The position numbers were made by a program, and so were the translations under genes. A stretch of 64,000 nt of DNA from Pararhodobacter sp. CCB-MM2 (GTDB lineage: Bacteria; Pseudomonadota; Alphaproteobacteria; Rhodobacterales; Rhodobacteraceae): positions 29,533 through 93,532 of the forward strand of contig NZ_LRRR01000016.1 in the NCBI RefSeq assembly GCF_001691415.1. Direction: 5' to 3'. The notes beneath the pieces are model-generated. The model was not told the origin of the DNA. It ran no database searches and saw nothing but the letters and a program-made list of their open reading frames with translations. Positions 53,433 through 61,582 of the stretch are shown here, one piece after another. Within the stretch, counting starts at the first letter, position 1; each line of letters starts with the position of its first letter.

Positions 53433-54221
53433 TCAGATATGGCGGGACAGGCCGCCCGAAACTTCGAGCTGGGCACCGGTGATGTAGCTGGCGGCCCGAG
53501 AGCCGAGGAAAGCGATGGCGGCGGCGGCCTCGGAGGCGTCGCCGAGACGACCCAGGGGAATGCCCTTGTCGCGGGCGAGGTTGGCGTACCATTCCTCGCG
53601 GCTGACGGACTGGTCGGGGCGCTCGGCGAAGCGGCGGGTCCATTGGCCCGAGCCGATGAGCCCAACGAGGATCGAGTTGACGCGGATATCCGGTGCGAAC
53701 TCGACACTCAGCGATTTCAACAGGTTCTGCACACCGGCGCGGGCCGAGGAGGTGCAGACCATGTGTTTCTCGGGCTGGTAGGCCAGCAGCGAGTTGACCG
53801 CGACGATGGCGCCGTTGCTGTCGCGCAGCAGGGCTTCGAAGGCGCGGATCGGGTGGATCTGGCTGAAGAGCTTCAGCTCGTATTCCGCGCGCCAATCGTC
53901 ATCGGCGGTATTGGCGAAGGTGCTGACCCGGCCTTGGCCGGCGTTGTTCACCAGCAGGTCGACCTTGCCGAAACGGGCCTGAACCTCGGCCGCGAAGCCG
54001 GTGACGGCCTCGGGCTCCAGTACGGAAAACGCCTTCCACAGGATGCGCTCAGACCCATAGTCGCGGGCCAGAACGGCGGCGACATCGTTCAGCCGGCTCT
54101 CGCCGCGCGCACAGAAGGCGACCGAGGCGCCTTGGTCCAAAAGCAGCCGCACCGTGGCAAGCCCGATGCCCGAGGAGCCGCCGGTGACGACCGCGACCTG
54201 TTTGTCATAGGGAAGGCTCAT
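53433..54221 (-). CDS. SDR-family protein with non-canonical active site
   Basis: 262 aa. Clear SDR fold: TGGSSGIG (13-20), NNAGQG (92-97), VNS with Ser144, and a C-terminus of VSGG type. The YxxxK motif, however, aligns as T157-S-S-A-R161 (in HMVCTSSARAG), so both the catalytic Tyr and Lys appear replaced (Thr, Arg). No insertion obscures the alignment. Either a changed chemistry, a non-catalytic SDR, or a shifted active site. Gene order (after the extradiol dioxygenase) suggests a role in the lower aromatic pathway. Confidence 0.88.
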   Translation of the reverse strand: MSLPYDKQVAVVTGGSSGIGLATVRLLLDQGASVAFCARGESRLNDVAAVLARDYGSERILWKAFSVLEPEAVTGFAAEVQARFGKVDLLVNNAGQGRVSTFANTADDDWRAEYELKLFSQIHPIRAFEALLRDSNGAIVAVNSLLAYQPEKHMVCTSSARAGVQNLLKSLSVEFAPDIRVNSILVGLIGSGQWTRRFAERPDQSVSREEWYANLARDKGIPLGRLGDASEAAAAIAFLGSRAASYITGAQLEVSGGLSRHI

Positions 54222-54222
54222 C

Positions 54223-55137
54223 TCACTTCTCCCTCAGCTCGGGGAAACCGGGATCGGGGCGGCCCTGCATCACCGCGCGTTGGGCGGCGGTGGGGGCTCC
54301 GGCGGTCATCCATTGGTCCATCTTCTCGGGGTCGTCGCGTGGCCAGACCTGCGCCTGATGGGTGGCCTCGTCGATCTGCTGGATCTCGGCGGTGAACTCG
54401 ATCACGAAGCCCGAGGGCGAGACGTAATAGGCGAAGGGATTGTCGCCCGGCCCGTGCCGCCCCGGACCCCAGGTCGGCACTACGCCCACCTGCTTCATCC
54501 GGCCGATCGAGCGCATGAATTCGTTGATCGAGGGCAGCTCGAAGGCGACGTGATTGACCGAGGGGTAGAAACCCCGCACCAGCGCGATGGAATGGTGGTC
54601 CGAGGCGCAGCGCAGGAAGATCATCTGGTCGGCGGAATAATCCGAGACGCGGAAGCCCAGCGTCTTGCAGTACCAATCCGCGACCCCGTCCATGTCGCCC
54701 GAGTTCAGCACGACATGGCTGACCTTGCGGGGCTTGGCGAATTGATCGAGCGGCTCTTGCTTCAGCCCGCCCGCACGGAACCGCAGGCGGCGGTTGTCGG
54801 GGTCGAGCATCTCGAACCCGTAGCCGCCGACGAAATCGTCGAACTCGGCGGGCGCGCCGAGGACGGCCTCGCCCTGTGCCACCAGCCAGTCATGCAGCGC
54901 ATCCGTCGACGCGATGTCGGGCATGGCGAAATGGACATAGTCGATGCCATAGACCGGGCCGTCCTTCAGCCCGTAGATGAAAGCCTCGGAGCCGGTGCCG
55001 CGGAAATAGACCTCGCCGTCGCCTTCATGCGCCAGCGTCAGGCCCCAATTGTCGAGGTAGAACTTCTTGGTGGCGGTGACGCCGGGGGCGCGCATCACGA
55101 GGCCGCGCAGGCTGCCGACGCGAACGGGATCGGTCAT
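54223..55137 (-). CDS. Type I extradiol ring-cleavage dioxygenase (VOC family)
   Basis: 304 aa with two VOC modules, the usual length of 2,3-dihydroxybiphenyl/catechol 2,3-dioxygenase types. Metal ligands in the C-terminal module: His141 (KVSHVVLN), His196 (SVNHVAFE) and Glu247 (SGFVIEFTAE); the GPGRHGPGDNPFAYY segment (224-238) matches the active-site loop. All three Fe ligands are present, so it should be functional. It cleaves a catechol-like ring next to a hydroxyl. Overlaps the hydrolase gene by ATGA. Confidence 0.9.
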   Translation of the reverse strand: MTDPVRVGSLRGLVMRAPGVTATKKFYLDNWGLTLAHEGDGEVYFRGTGSEAFIYGLKDGPVYGIDYVHFAMPDIASTDALHDWLVAQGEAVLGAPAEFDDFVGGYGFEMLDPDNRRLRFRAGGLKQEPLDQFAKPRKVSHVVLNSGDMDGVADWYCKTLGFRVSDYSADQMIFLRCASDHHSIALVRGFYPSVNHVAFELPSINEFMRSIGRMKQVGVVPTWGPGRHGPGDNPFAYYVSPSGFVIEFTAEIQQIDEATHQAQVWPRDDPEKMDQWMTAGAPTAAQRAVMQGRPDPGFPELREK

Positions 55138-55943
55138 GGGGTGACTCCTTTAGCGGCGTGGGTCTTGAGGACGGCAGCGAGGGCCTCGGGCGCCTGCTGA
55201 TGCAGGGCATGGCCCGCGCCGGGAATGAGGGTGAGCGCGCCGCGATGGGCGGCTTGGATCGCGGCATGGGCGGCGCGGGATTGCTCGGGCGGGGTCACGA
55301 CATCCTCGGCCCCGACGACCACGGCGGTGGGGACGGAAAGCGCGGCGCAATCGGCGCTGAGGTTGCCCGAGGCGAGCATCCGCACCGCCTGCGCGTAGCC
55401 GGGCAGTTTGATCTTTGCCATGCCCTCGGTGACATTGGCCACCAGATCCGGGTGGCTCTCGGGCTGGAACACCAGCCGGGGCGCGCGGGTACGGGCGAAC
55501 TCGGGCGCGCCGAGGCGCTGGAGGTCATCGAGGCGGGCGGCCTGTTTCTCGGGCAGGTGGCCGGGGGACGCGCTGCCGCCCTGCGCACAGGAGGCGAGGG
55601 TCAGGGTCTCAATCCGTTCGGGGTGGGTCCTGGCAAAAGCGGCGCCGATCAGCGTGCCCAGCGAATGGCCGAGCAGGTGGACTCGGGTGAGGCCGCGTGC
55701 GTCGAGGAAGGCCTCGAGCGCCTCGGCATAGTCGACCGCCGTGGGCCAGTCCTGCGCCAGTGCCTCGCTGGGGCCGTAGCCGGGGGCCTCCCACGCCAGC
55801 ACACGCCAGCCGGGAAGCGCGGCGGCGAGCGGGTCGAAGGCGCGCGCCTCGGAGCCGATGCCATGCAGCGCGACCAGCACGGGGCCGTCGCCCGGATGCT
55901 CGCGCCAGCCGAACCCGGCGGCGATATGGTCGCGCGCGCTCAT
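55134..55943 (-). CDS. Alpha/beta-hydrolase (meta-cleavage product hydrolase-like)
   Basis: 269 aa. Nucleophile elbow GHSLG with Ser94, acid Asp214 (GAEDVVTPP), His245 (PGAGHALHQ), oxyanion region ALHGIGSEA. Complete catalytic triad. In aromatic operons such hydrolases split the C-C bond of the ring-fission product; its place directly before the extradiol dioxygenase supports that. A plain esterase remains possible. Confidence 0.88.
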   Translation of the reverse strand: MSARDHIAAGFGWREHPGDGPVLVALHGIGSEARAFDPLAAALPGWRVLAWEAPGYGPSEALAQDWPTAVDYAEALEAFLDARGLTRVHLLGHSLGTLIGAAFARTHPERIETLTLASCAQGGSASPGHLPEKQAARLDDLQRLGAPEFARTRAPRLVFQPESHPDLVANVTEGMAKIKLPGYAQAVRMLASGNLSADCAALSVPTAVVVGAEDVVTPPEQSRAAHAAIQAAHRGALTLIPGAGHALHQQAPEALAAVLKTHAAKGVTP

Positions 55944-56680
55944 GACACGAAGACGTAGCCGTTGTTCACCGGCATTGTCTGGCCGGTGAGGGTGAGCGAG
56001 GCCTCGGACAACAGGAACGCGACGGTGCCGGTGACCTCCTCGGCCGATTGGGGCCCGGGAACGGCGCGGCCGTCACCATAGAGCGCGTGACGGGCGGCGG
56101 GGACGTATTCGGTGCTCTCGGTCGTCAGGATGCCCGGCGCGATGCAGGTGACGCCGACGCGGTCGGGGCCCATCTCGCGCGCGAGGCTGCGGGTCATCGC
56201 CATCACCGCGCCCTTGGAGGCGGTGTAGGCCAGCAGCCGGGGCGCGCCCCAGATCGCGGTGTCGGAGGCGACATTGACCACCCGGCCCGAGCCCGAGGCC
56301 CGCAGCATCGCCGAACAGGCTCGGGTCATCAGCCAGGTGCCGCGCACGTTGACGCGGTGGACACGGTCCCAGAGCTCGAGCTCGATATCCTCGAACGCCA
56401 TGCCGCCGACATTGGTGGCGACGGCGCCGTTGTTGACCAGCCCGTGGAGTTCGCCCTCGGTCGCGGCGATATCCTCGGCCAGAGCGGTGATGCTGGCGGG
56501 ATCGCCCAGATCAACCGTCACCGCCCGCGCGCCCAGCTCGGACGCAGCGGCCTGCACCCCGGCAGTGTCGATATCCGCCAGCACCAGCCGCGCGCCCTGG
56601 GCCGCGCAGGCCCCGGCGAACACGCGACCAAGGCCGCGCGCCGCGCCGGTGATGAGGATCGTGCGTCCGGTCAGCATCAC
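55940..56680 (-). CDS. SDR-family dehydrogenase (possible cis-dihydrodiol dehydrogenase)
   Basis: 246 aa. TGAARGLG (11-18), NNGA (83-86), Ser139 and YTASK with Tyr152 and Lys156: a complete classical SDR active site. Directly follows the Rieske oxygenase gene with ATGA overlap, the position where a dihydrodiol dehydrogenase would be expected. Assignment by context. Confidence 0.88.
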   Translation of the reverse strand: MMLTGRTILITGAARGLGRVFAGACAAQGARLVLADIDTAGVQAAASELGARAVTVDLGDPASITALAEDIAATEGELHGLVNNGAVATNVGGMAFEDIELELWDRVHRVNVRGTWLMTRACSAMLRASGSGRVVNVASDTAIWGAPRLLAYTASKGAVMAMTRSLAREMGPDRVGVTCIAPGILTTESTEYVPAARHALYGDGRAVPGPQSAEEVTGTVAFLLSEASLTLTGQTMPVNNGYVFVS

Positions 56681-57711
56681 TCGGCCGCCACGGCGAGTTC
56701 GGCTTCGATCTGTTCCTTGGCCGCGCGGGTCAGGATCTGGCGGATGCGCGACACGCCGAGGTCGTGCTGGTAGAGCATCTCGCGCTTGCGGGCGTCGTCG
56801 GGCATGCCTTCCAGCATCACGCGGTCCTGCTCCAGCACATGCCAGTGGTTGGCTTCCAGCTTGGCGCGGTAGAGGAAGCGCCAGCTGTCACGGGCGATCC
56901 CCTCGACCTTGCGCAGGCGCCAGAAGAAGACCTTGCAGGTGGTCTCGTCCACGGGCGTGGTGAAGCCGACGATCCGCATGTTGCCGCCGGGGCCGGCCGC
57001 GGGCGGATAGGGGATGTCGAGGAAGCAATACATGTTGCCGGGGAAGACGGCGAATTCGGCCCAGTCGAAATTGTCGCCGACCTGACCCACGCGGGTGACG
57101 TGGAAGCCGTTGTCGGTCTTGTCGAGCTTCATCAGGTCCTGCTTCGAGCCGTAAGCCAGCGTGAAGCTTTCGGAATGCAGGTAGCAGCCGTGCATCGGGT
57201 CGGCGAGGTTGTCGAGCGCGTAGCGGTAGTTCGTCTCCCAGACCGAGGTACACAGGAACCCGGTCCATTCGTCGCCCACCAGTTCCGGCGGCATGACCAG
57301 CTCGGGCGGCTCGGGCTGGGTGAGCGAGGGGATATAGACGAAGACGGCATCCGAATGCTCGGTGACGTGGAAGTTCTTCAGCGCCTTGCGGCCCTCCATG
57401 GCGCATTCGGGCATGGCGGGCACGCGGACCACGACGCCTTCGCCGTTGACGATCACGCCATGGTAGCGGCAGCCGATATTGCCCTCATGGATCTCGCCAT
57501 AGGAGAGCGGCGCGCCGCGGTGGGGGCAGAAATCCTCAACGCAATTGATCGAGCCGTCGGGCTTGCGCCAGAGGACCAGCTTCTGGCCCAGAAGCTTCAC
57601 GCCATGGGGCTTGGTGGCTTTGACCTCGACGGATTTGGCGACCGGGTACCATTGGCCCAGAAGGCCGGTGTTCACGCGGTCCTCGATCAGGGCTTTCTTG
57701 TCGATGCTCAT
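56677..57711 (-). CDS. Rieske non-heme iron oxygenase, alpha subunit
   Basis: 344 aa. Rieske cluster CPHRGAP with Cys62, His64 and CRYH with Cys81, His84. Mononuclear iron site NLADPMHGCYLH: Asn168, bridging Asp171, His174, His179; third ligand probably Asp296 in LEQDR. About 100 aa shorter than benzoate/toluene-type alpha subunits and with no beta-subunit gene nearby, so of the phthalate/vanillate demethylase-like (alpha-only) class. It oxidises the imported aromatic compound. No ferredoxin gene is present; the reductase/flavodoxin pair at the operon end may supply electrons. Confidence 0.93.
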   Translation of the reverse strand: MSIDKKALIEDRVNTGLLGQWYPVAKSVEVKATKPHGVKLLGQKLVLWRKPDGSINCVEDFCPHRGAPLSYGEIHEGNIGCRYHGVIVNGEGVVVRVPAMPECAMEGRKALKNFHVTEHSDAVFVYIPSLTQPEPPELVMPPELVGDEWTGFLCTSVWETNYRYALDNLADPMHGCYLHSESFTLAYGSKQDLMKLDKTDNGFHVTRVGQVGDNFDWAEFAVFPGNMYCFLDIPYPPAAGPGGNMRIVGFTTPVDETTCKVFFWRLRKVEGIARDSWRFLYRAKLEANHWHVLEQDRVMLEGMPDDARKREMLYQHDLGVSRIRQILTRAAKEQIEAELAVAAE

Positions 57712-57741
57712 GGCGGGCTCCTGGGACAGGGTAAGGGGTGA

Positions 57742-57760
57742 GGCGGGGTGAAACCCCGCC
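57742..57760. repeat. REP-like palindrome between Rieske and cupin genes
   Basis: GGCGGGGTGAAACCCCGCC, perfect 8-bp arms around GAA, followed by CTACG. This type of short GC palindrome is dispersed in Rhodobacterales genomes. On the transcript it is an intercistronic hairpin. Confidence 0.6.
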
Positions 57761-57772
57761 CTACGGGTCAGC

Positions 57773-58345
57773 TCAGCCGGCGGCCTTTGCGCCCTTGGCG
57801 GGACGCGGGATCTTGGCGACCGGGTGCTCGGGCGGATAGGTCGGGGTGACCGGCTTCGGGTTGCCGATCAGCACGCACATCAGCGCCTCTTCGATGCCCT
57901 CGTTGCGCAGGCCACGATAGACGCCCGGCGGGCAGGAAATGAGGTCGCGCTCGGTCAGGACGGTTTCGACCATCTCGCCCTTGTGCTCGATGAAGAAGCG
58001 GATCTTGTGGCCCTTGAGGATGAAGAAGATCTCCTCGGCGTCGCGGTGGATATGCAGCGGGCCTTCGCAGCCGGCGGGCAGGACCATGGTCGAGAAGGTG
58101 AAATTCTCGGCCGGCACGACGTTCTCATCCGCATCGACGCCGGTTGCGCCGGTGCCGACATAGCGCATCTGGGCGCGGCGATAGACCGGGTCGAAATCGG
58201 CCTGGAATTTCAGCGCGTCCCAATCCAGCGTCCGGGTCGCATAGGTCGCGGTGCGGCTGGTGATCCAGCTCTCCAGCGTCATGCCCTCGGGGATGACCAC
58301 GTCATCGGGTTCGATCGAGGGGAATTTCTTCGGAGCGGTGCTCAT
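57773..58345 (-). CDS. Cupin-domain protein
   Basis: 190 aa from MSTAPKKFPSIEPDD at 58345. Single conserved cupin barrel (about 85-160): PAGCEGPLHIHRDAEEIFFILKGHKIRFFIE (metal-ligand motif H-x-H...E) and second motif CPPGVYRGLRNEG. Asn replaces the usual second-motif His, so metal binding may be partial. Possible dioxygenase, isomerase or ligand-binding role in the aromatic pathway. Confidence 0.83.
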   Translation of the reverse strand: MSTAPKKFPSIEPDDVVIPEGMTLESWITSRTATYATRTLDWDALKFQADFDPVYRRAQMRYVGTGATGVDADENVVPAENFTFSTMVLPAGCEGPLHIHRDAEEIFFILKGHKIRFFIEHKGEMVETVLTERDLISCPPGVYRGLRNEGIEEALMCVLIGNPKPVTPTYPPEHPVAKIPRPAKGAKAAG

Positions 58346-58412
58346 GGAAGTCTCCAGTTCTGCGGGGAGGAAGCGGCGGGCTGAGGGGCTGGCCGCAAGG
58401 ATTGGGAGGGGG

Positions 58413-59180
58413 TCAGTGTTCTTTCTTCGGCAGGTAGTGCAGCAGCCGCTCTTCCGCCCAGACGAGGACCGAGTAGAGCAGGATGCCGATGACCGTGAGA
58501 AGCACGATCGAGTTGAACACCATCGCCGCATTGGCCTGACCGCCGCCGTAGCTGATCAGGAAGCCAAGGCCGGTGTTGCCGCCCACCAGCTCGCCGACCG
58601 TCACGCCGATCACGGCAAGGGTCGAGGCGATGCGCAGGCCGGCCATCAGGTTCGGCAGGGTCGAGGGGAATTCGACCTTCATGAAGATCTGCCAGCGGGT
58701 CAGCGAATAGGCGCGGGCGAGGTTCACCATGTCGCGGTCGACGGTCTTCATCGCGGCCAGCACGTTCACCAGCACCGGGAAGAAGACGATCAACACGGTG
58801 ACCAACAGTTTCGGCGTGGCATTGTAGCCGAACCACATGATGAACAGCGGCGCGAAGGCGACCTTGGGCGCGATCTGCAATGCGAGGATATAGGGCGAGA
58901 GCACGCGCTCCCAGAATTCCGACAGGCCCAGCAGGTAGCCGATGGCGGCGCCGAGGGCCGAACCGATGCCGAAGCCCAGCACGGTATAGAGCGCGGTCGA
59001 GAGCGTGTTCTCGATCAGATCCTCGCGGCGATACATCCGGCCCAGCTCCGACAGCATGTCGGTGATCGTCGGGATGATGAATTTCGGCACGCCGAGGGCG
59101 GGCGGCAGGAACTGCCAGACCAGCAGCACAAGGGCCAGGATCGTCACGGCGACGAGCTTTTGCGTGGTGGCTTGCGACAT
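58413..59180 (-). CDS. NitT/TauT-type ABC transporter permease
   Basis: 255 aa from MSQATTQKLVAVTIL at 59180; six hydrophobic segments and the coupling loop AYSLTRWQIFMKVEFPSTLPNLMAGLRIAS. Follows the binding protein, importing the aromatic substrate. C-terminal EERLLHYLPKKEH. Confidence 0.92.
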   Translation of the reverse strand: MSQATTQKLVAVTILALVLLVWQFLPPALGVPKFIIPTITDMLSELGRMYRREDLIENTLSTALYTVLGFGIGSALGAAIGYLLGLSEFWERVLSPYILALQIAPKVAFAPLFIMWFGYNATPKLLVTVLIVFFPVLVNVLAAMKTVDRDMVNLARAYSLTRWQIFMKVEFPSTLPNLMAGLRIASTLAVIGVTVGELVGGNTGLGFLISYGGGQANAAMVFNSIVLLTVIGILLYSVLVWAEERLLHYLPKKEH

Positions 59181-59214
59181 GGGGGCCTCGGCTGGCTGGA
59201 AGGAGAAGGGCAAG

Positions 59215-59263
59215 TCTCTCCCCGCCGCCGCCCGTTGGGGCGACGCTTGCGTGGCGGGGAGAG
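59215..59263 (-). repeat. Large GC hairpin between binding-protein and permease genes
   Basis: Outer arms CTCTCCCC(C)GCC / GGCGGGGAGAG (one bulge) enclosing a second small stem. Third case in this window of such a structure right after a binding-protein gene. Confidence 0.5.
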
Positions 59264-59274
59264 GGAAGGAGCGG

Positions 59275-60252
59275 TTACTCGGTGACGAATTCGTTGGTGT
59301 AGACGTCGGCGATCGGCACCGCCTCGTTCACGATCTCGTCCTCGACATAGAAGTTCTGGACTTCCAGCAGCTGCGCTTCGTCGAAGGCGCCGATCGGGCG
59401 GTCGCCGTCTTGCGCGTAGACGTTGTCCACATACATCCGCATGATGCGCTCGATCTGCTCGACATTCTCGGCATGGCGGTCGACGTAGCCGACATAATCC
59501 AGCGCCGCCTGATGCGGGTCGGCGATGATGTCGTTGATCGCGTGGATGGTCGCCTGCACGAAGCCGCGCACGGCCTCGGGATGCTCGGCGATGTAGCTGT
59601 CGGATGCGATGATCGCCTGTGCCTGCGCCGGGAAGATCGAGCGCGCCGGCACGGTGGTCAGCTCGACGCCCGCGTCCTCGATGGCGACGATCCATTCCGG
59701 CACGCCGGACATCGCCTGAATGGAACCGGCGATCATGTTCTGGATGATGCCGCCCGGCCCGAGCGCCTGCACATCGGCATCCGAACGGGTCATGCCCTCG
59801 GAGGCCAGCACGGCGAGCAGGTTGTAATAGGTGGTGTCCTGGAAGCCGATGACGCCGATGGCATGGCCGCCCAGATCGGCCGGGCCGGTGATGCCGCTGT
59901 CATTGCGCCAGGCGATCTGCGTGATGCCCTGACCGCCCAGCAGCGCGACGCCGCGAATGGGCAGGCCGTTGGCGCGCACGATCATCGCCGTGTCGCCCAT
60001 GCCGCCACCGAGGTCAGCGTTGCCCACGGCCACCTGCGTCGCCACATCGGCGCCGCCCTGACCGATGCGGAAGGTCACGTCGAGGCCGGCTTCCTCGTAG
60101 TAGCCTTTGCCGAGCGCCAGCTGGAAGGGCGCGAAGGCGGGCAGGAAGTCGGGGGCGGGGAAGAGATAGGTCAGCGCGGTCTGGGCCGAAGCGGCGGCAC
60201 CCGAAACCGCCAGCGCGGCGGCGAGGCCGAAGCCGAGGAAGGAATGCTTCAT
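59275..60252 (-). CDS. NitT/TauT-type ABC transporter substrate-binding protein
   Basis: 325 aa with signal peptide ending SGAAASAQ. NMT1-like: LTYLFPAPDFLPAFAPFQLALGKGYYEEAGLDVTFRIGQGGADVATQVAVGNADLGGG. Receptor for the (presumed aromatic) substrate of the operon; the ligand cannot be named. Confidence 0.92.
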   Translation of the reverse strand: MKHSFLGFGLAAALAVSGAAASAQTALTYLFPAPDFLPAFAPFQLALGKGYYEEAGLDVTFRIGQGGADVATQVAVGNADLGGGMGDTAMIVRANGLPIRGVALLGGQGITQIAWRNDSGITGPADLGGHAIGVIGFQDTTYYNLLAVLASEGMTRSDADVQALGPGGIIQNMIAGSIQAMSGVPEWIVAIEDAGVELTTVPARSIFPAQAQAIIASDSYIAEHPEAVRGFVQATIHAINDIIADPHQAALDYVGYVDRHAENVEQIERIMRMYVDNVYAQDGDRPIGAFDEAQLLEVQNFYVEDEIVNEAVPIADVYTNEFVTE

Positions 60253-60288
60253 GGTCGTTCTCCTGTTGGGTCTTATCGTTGTCGTTCG

Positions 60289-61059
60289 TCAGGCGGCGCG
60301 CCGGTCGAGCTTCAGCAGGGTGAAGATCTCGTTGGCGTATTCGTGGATCTCGGTCATCTGGCGGCGGGCCAGCGGATGCTCGCGGTTGGGCAGCGCGATG
60401 GGGATCTCGCGCTGGACGGTGCCGGGACGTTCCGACAGCACCAGCACGCGGTCCGACATGATCACCGACTCGGCGAGGTCATGCGTGATCAGGAGCGTGG
60501 TGATCCCCGCCTCCTTGATCGTCTCGGCAAAGCTGTCCTGAATGAGCAGCTTCGTCTGCGCATCGAGGGCCGAGAACGGCTCATCGAGAAGGATGATATC
60601 GGGGTCGATGGCCAGCGTCCGGGCCAAGGCCGCGCGCTGCCGCATCCCGCCCGAGAGCTGGTAGGGATAATGGTTCTCGAAGCCCTTCAGATGGCAGCGT
60701 TCCAGCTCCGCCATGGCACGGTCGCGGCGTTCCGACTTGGACACGCCCCGCGATTCCAGCCCGAATTCGACGTTCTTGATGATCGTCCGCCACGGCAGCA
60801 GCAGGTCTTTCTGCAGCATGAAGCCGACATGCGGGTTGGGCTTCGTCACCAGCTGGCCCGAGACCTTCACCTGCCCGCTGGTCGGCTGATAGAGGCCCGC
60901 AGTCATCGACAGGATCGTCGACTTACCGCAGCCCGAAGGCCCGACGACCGAGACGAATTCGCCCTTCTCGACCTTGAAGTTGATGTCGTTGACGGCGGTC
61001 AGTTCCTGCCCCGAGGGCAGGGCGAAGGTCTTCGAGACGTGGTCGAACTCAAGCGCCAT
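60289..61059 (-). CDS. NitT/TauT-type ABC transporter ATP-binding protein
   Basis: 256 aa from MALEFDHVSKTF at 61059; overlaps the preceding small gene by 11 bp. Walker A GPSGCGKST, Q-loop FMLQKDLLLPWRT, signature LSGGMRQR, Walker B IILLDEPFSALD, H-loop LITHDLAES. Confidence 0.93.
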   Translation of the reverse strand: MALEFDHVSKTFALPSGQELTAVNDINFKVEKGEFVSVVGPSGCGKSTILSMTAGLYQPTSGQVKVSGQLVTKPNPHVGFMLQKDLLLPWRTIIKNVEFGLESRGVSKSERRDRAMAELERCHLKGFENHYPYQLSGGMRQRAALARTLAIDPDIILLDEPFSALDAQTKLLIQDSFAETIKEAGITTLLITHDLAESVIMSDRVLVLSERPGTVQREIPIALPNREHPLARRQMTEIHEYANEIFTLLKLDRRAA

Positions 61060-61351
61060 AGCCGTTTTCCGCATAGGCCGCGTCCAGATCGGCATTGAGC
61101 GCCTTCAGCTCGGTTTCCAGCAGCGCCAGATCCCAATCGGTGCGGCCCGAGATGGGCGCGGTCACGCCCTTGGCCTTCAGCCCGGCGGCGACGGCGGCGA
61201 AGTCGTGTTCCTTCGTGCCCATGATCTCCATCAGCGCGGCGGCGAGGGCCTGTTCGGCCTCGGTCAACGGACGGCCCAGCGACTGATGCGCCAACGCGGG
61301 GCGCGAGGTGTCGCGGGCGCGCTGCGAGAGTCGGTCCTTGAAAGCGTCCAT
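61049..61351 (-). CDS. Small helical protein heading the aromatic operon, possible recombinase-like HTH
   Basis: 100 aa: MDAFKDRLSQRARDTSRPALAHQSLGRPLTEAEQALAAALMEIMG, then HDFAAVAAGLKAKGVTAPISGRTDWDLALLETELKALNADLDAAYAENGYG. The helix-turn pattern AAGLKAKGVTAP.S resembles the resolvase-type HTH that recurs in small proteins of aromatic-degradation operons. First gene of the operon and coupled to the ABC ATPase. DNA binding is an inference. Confidence 0.7.
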   Translation of the reverse strand: MDAFKDRLSQRARDTSRPALAHQSLGRPLTEAEQALAAALMEIMGTKEHDFAAVAAGLKAKGVTAPISGRTDWDLALLETELKALNADLDAAYAENGYGA

Positions 61352-61413
61352 CGGCGTCTCCTGTGCTGGCTTCCCTTCCGCGTGGCCCCGTTTCGATTTG
61401 GACTTGCGAAAGC

Positions 61414-61443
61414 GTTCATATTAGAACATGCTGTTCATTATTG
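61414..61443. promoter_or_regulatory. IclR-type operator cluster upstream of the aromatic operon
   Basis: Overlapping dyads GTTCATATTAGAAC (61414-61427) and GAACATGCTGTTC (61424-61436), then GTTCATTATTG (61433-61443). The last undecamer recurs inverted at 63535-63545 before the FAD hydroxylase. It lies between the leftward operon and the rightward iclR gene. Another dyad AAGATTC / GAATCTT is at 61453-61475. Confidence 0.65.
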
Positions 61444-61582
61444 GCGCAGGCAAAGATTCGGTCAAGAAGAATCTTGAAGAAAGCGGGCCACGACCCGCCG
61501 GCGCCTTTGGAAAGGGCAGGTGGCCTGCGATTGCAGCATGCCCTGACCCGACGTAAGACAGGGAAGAGCGGAGGATCTGTGC

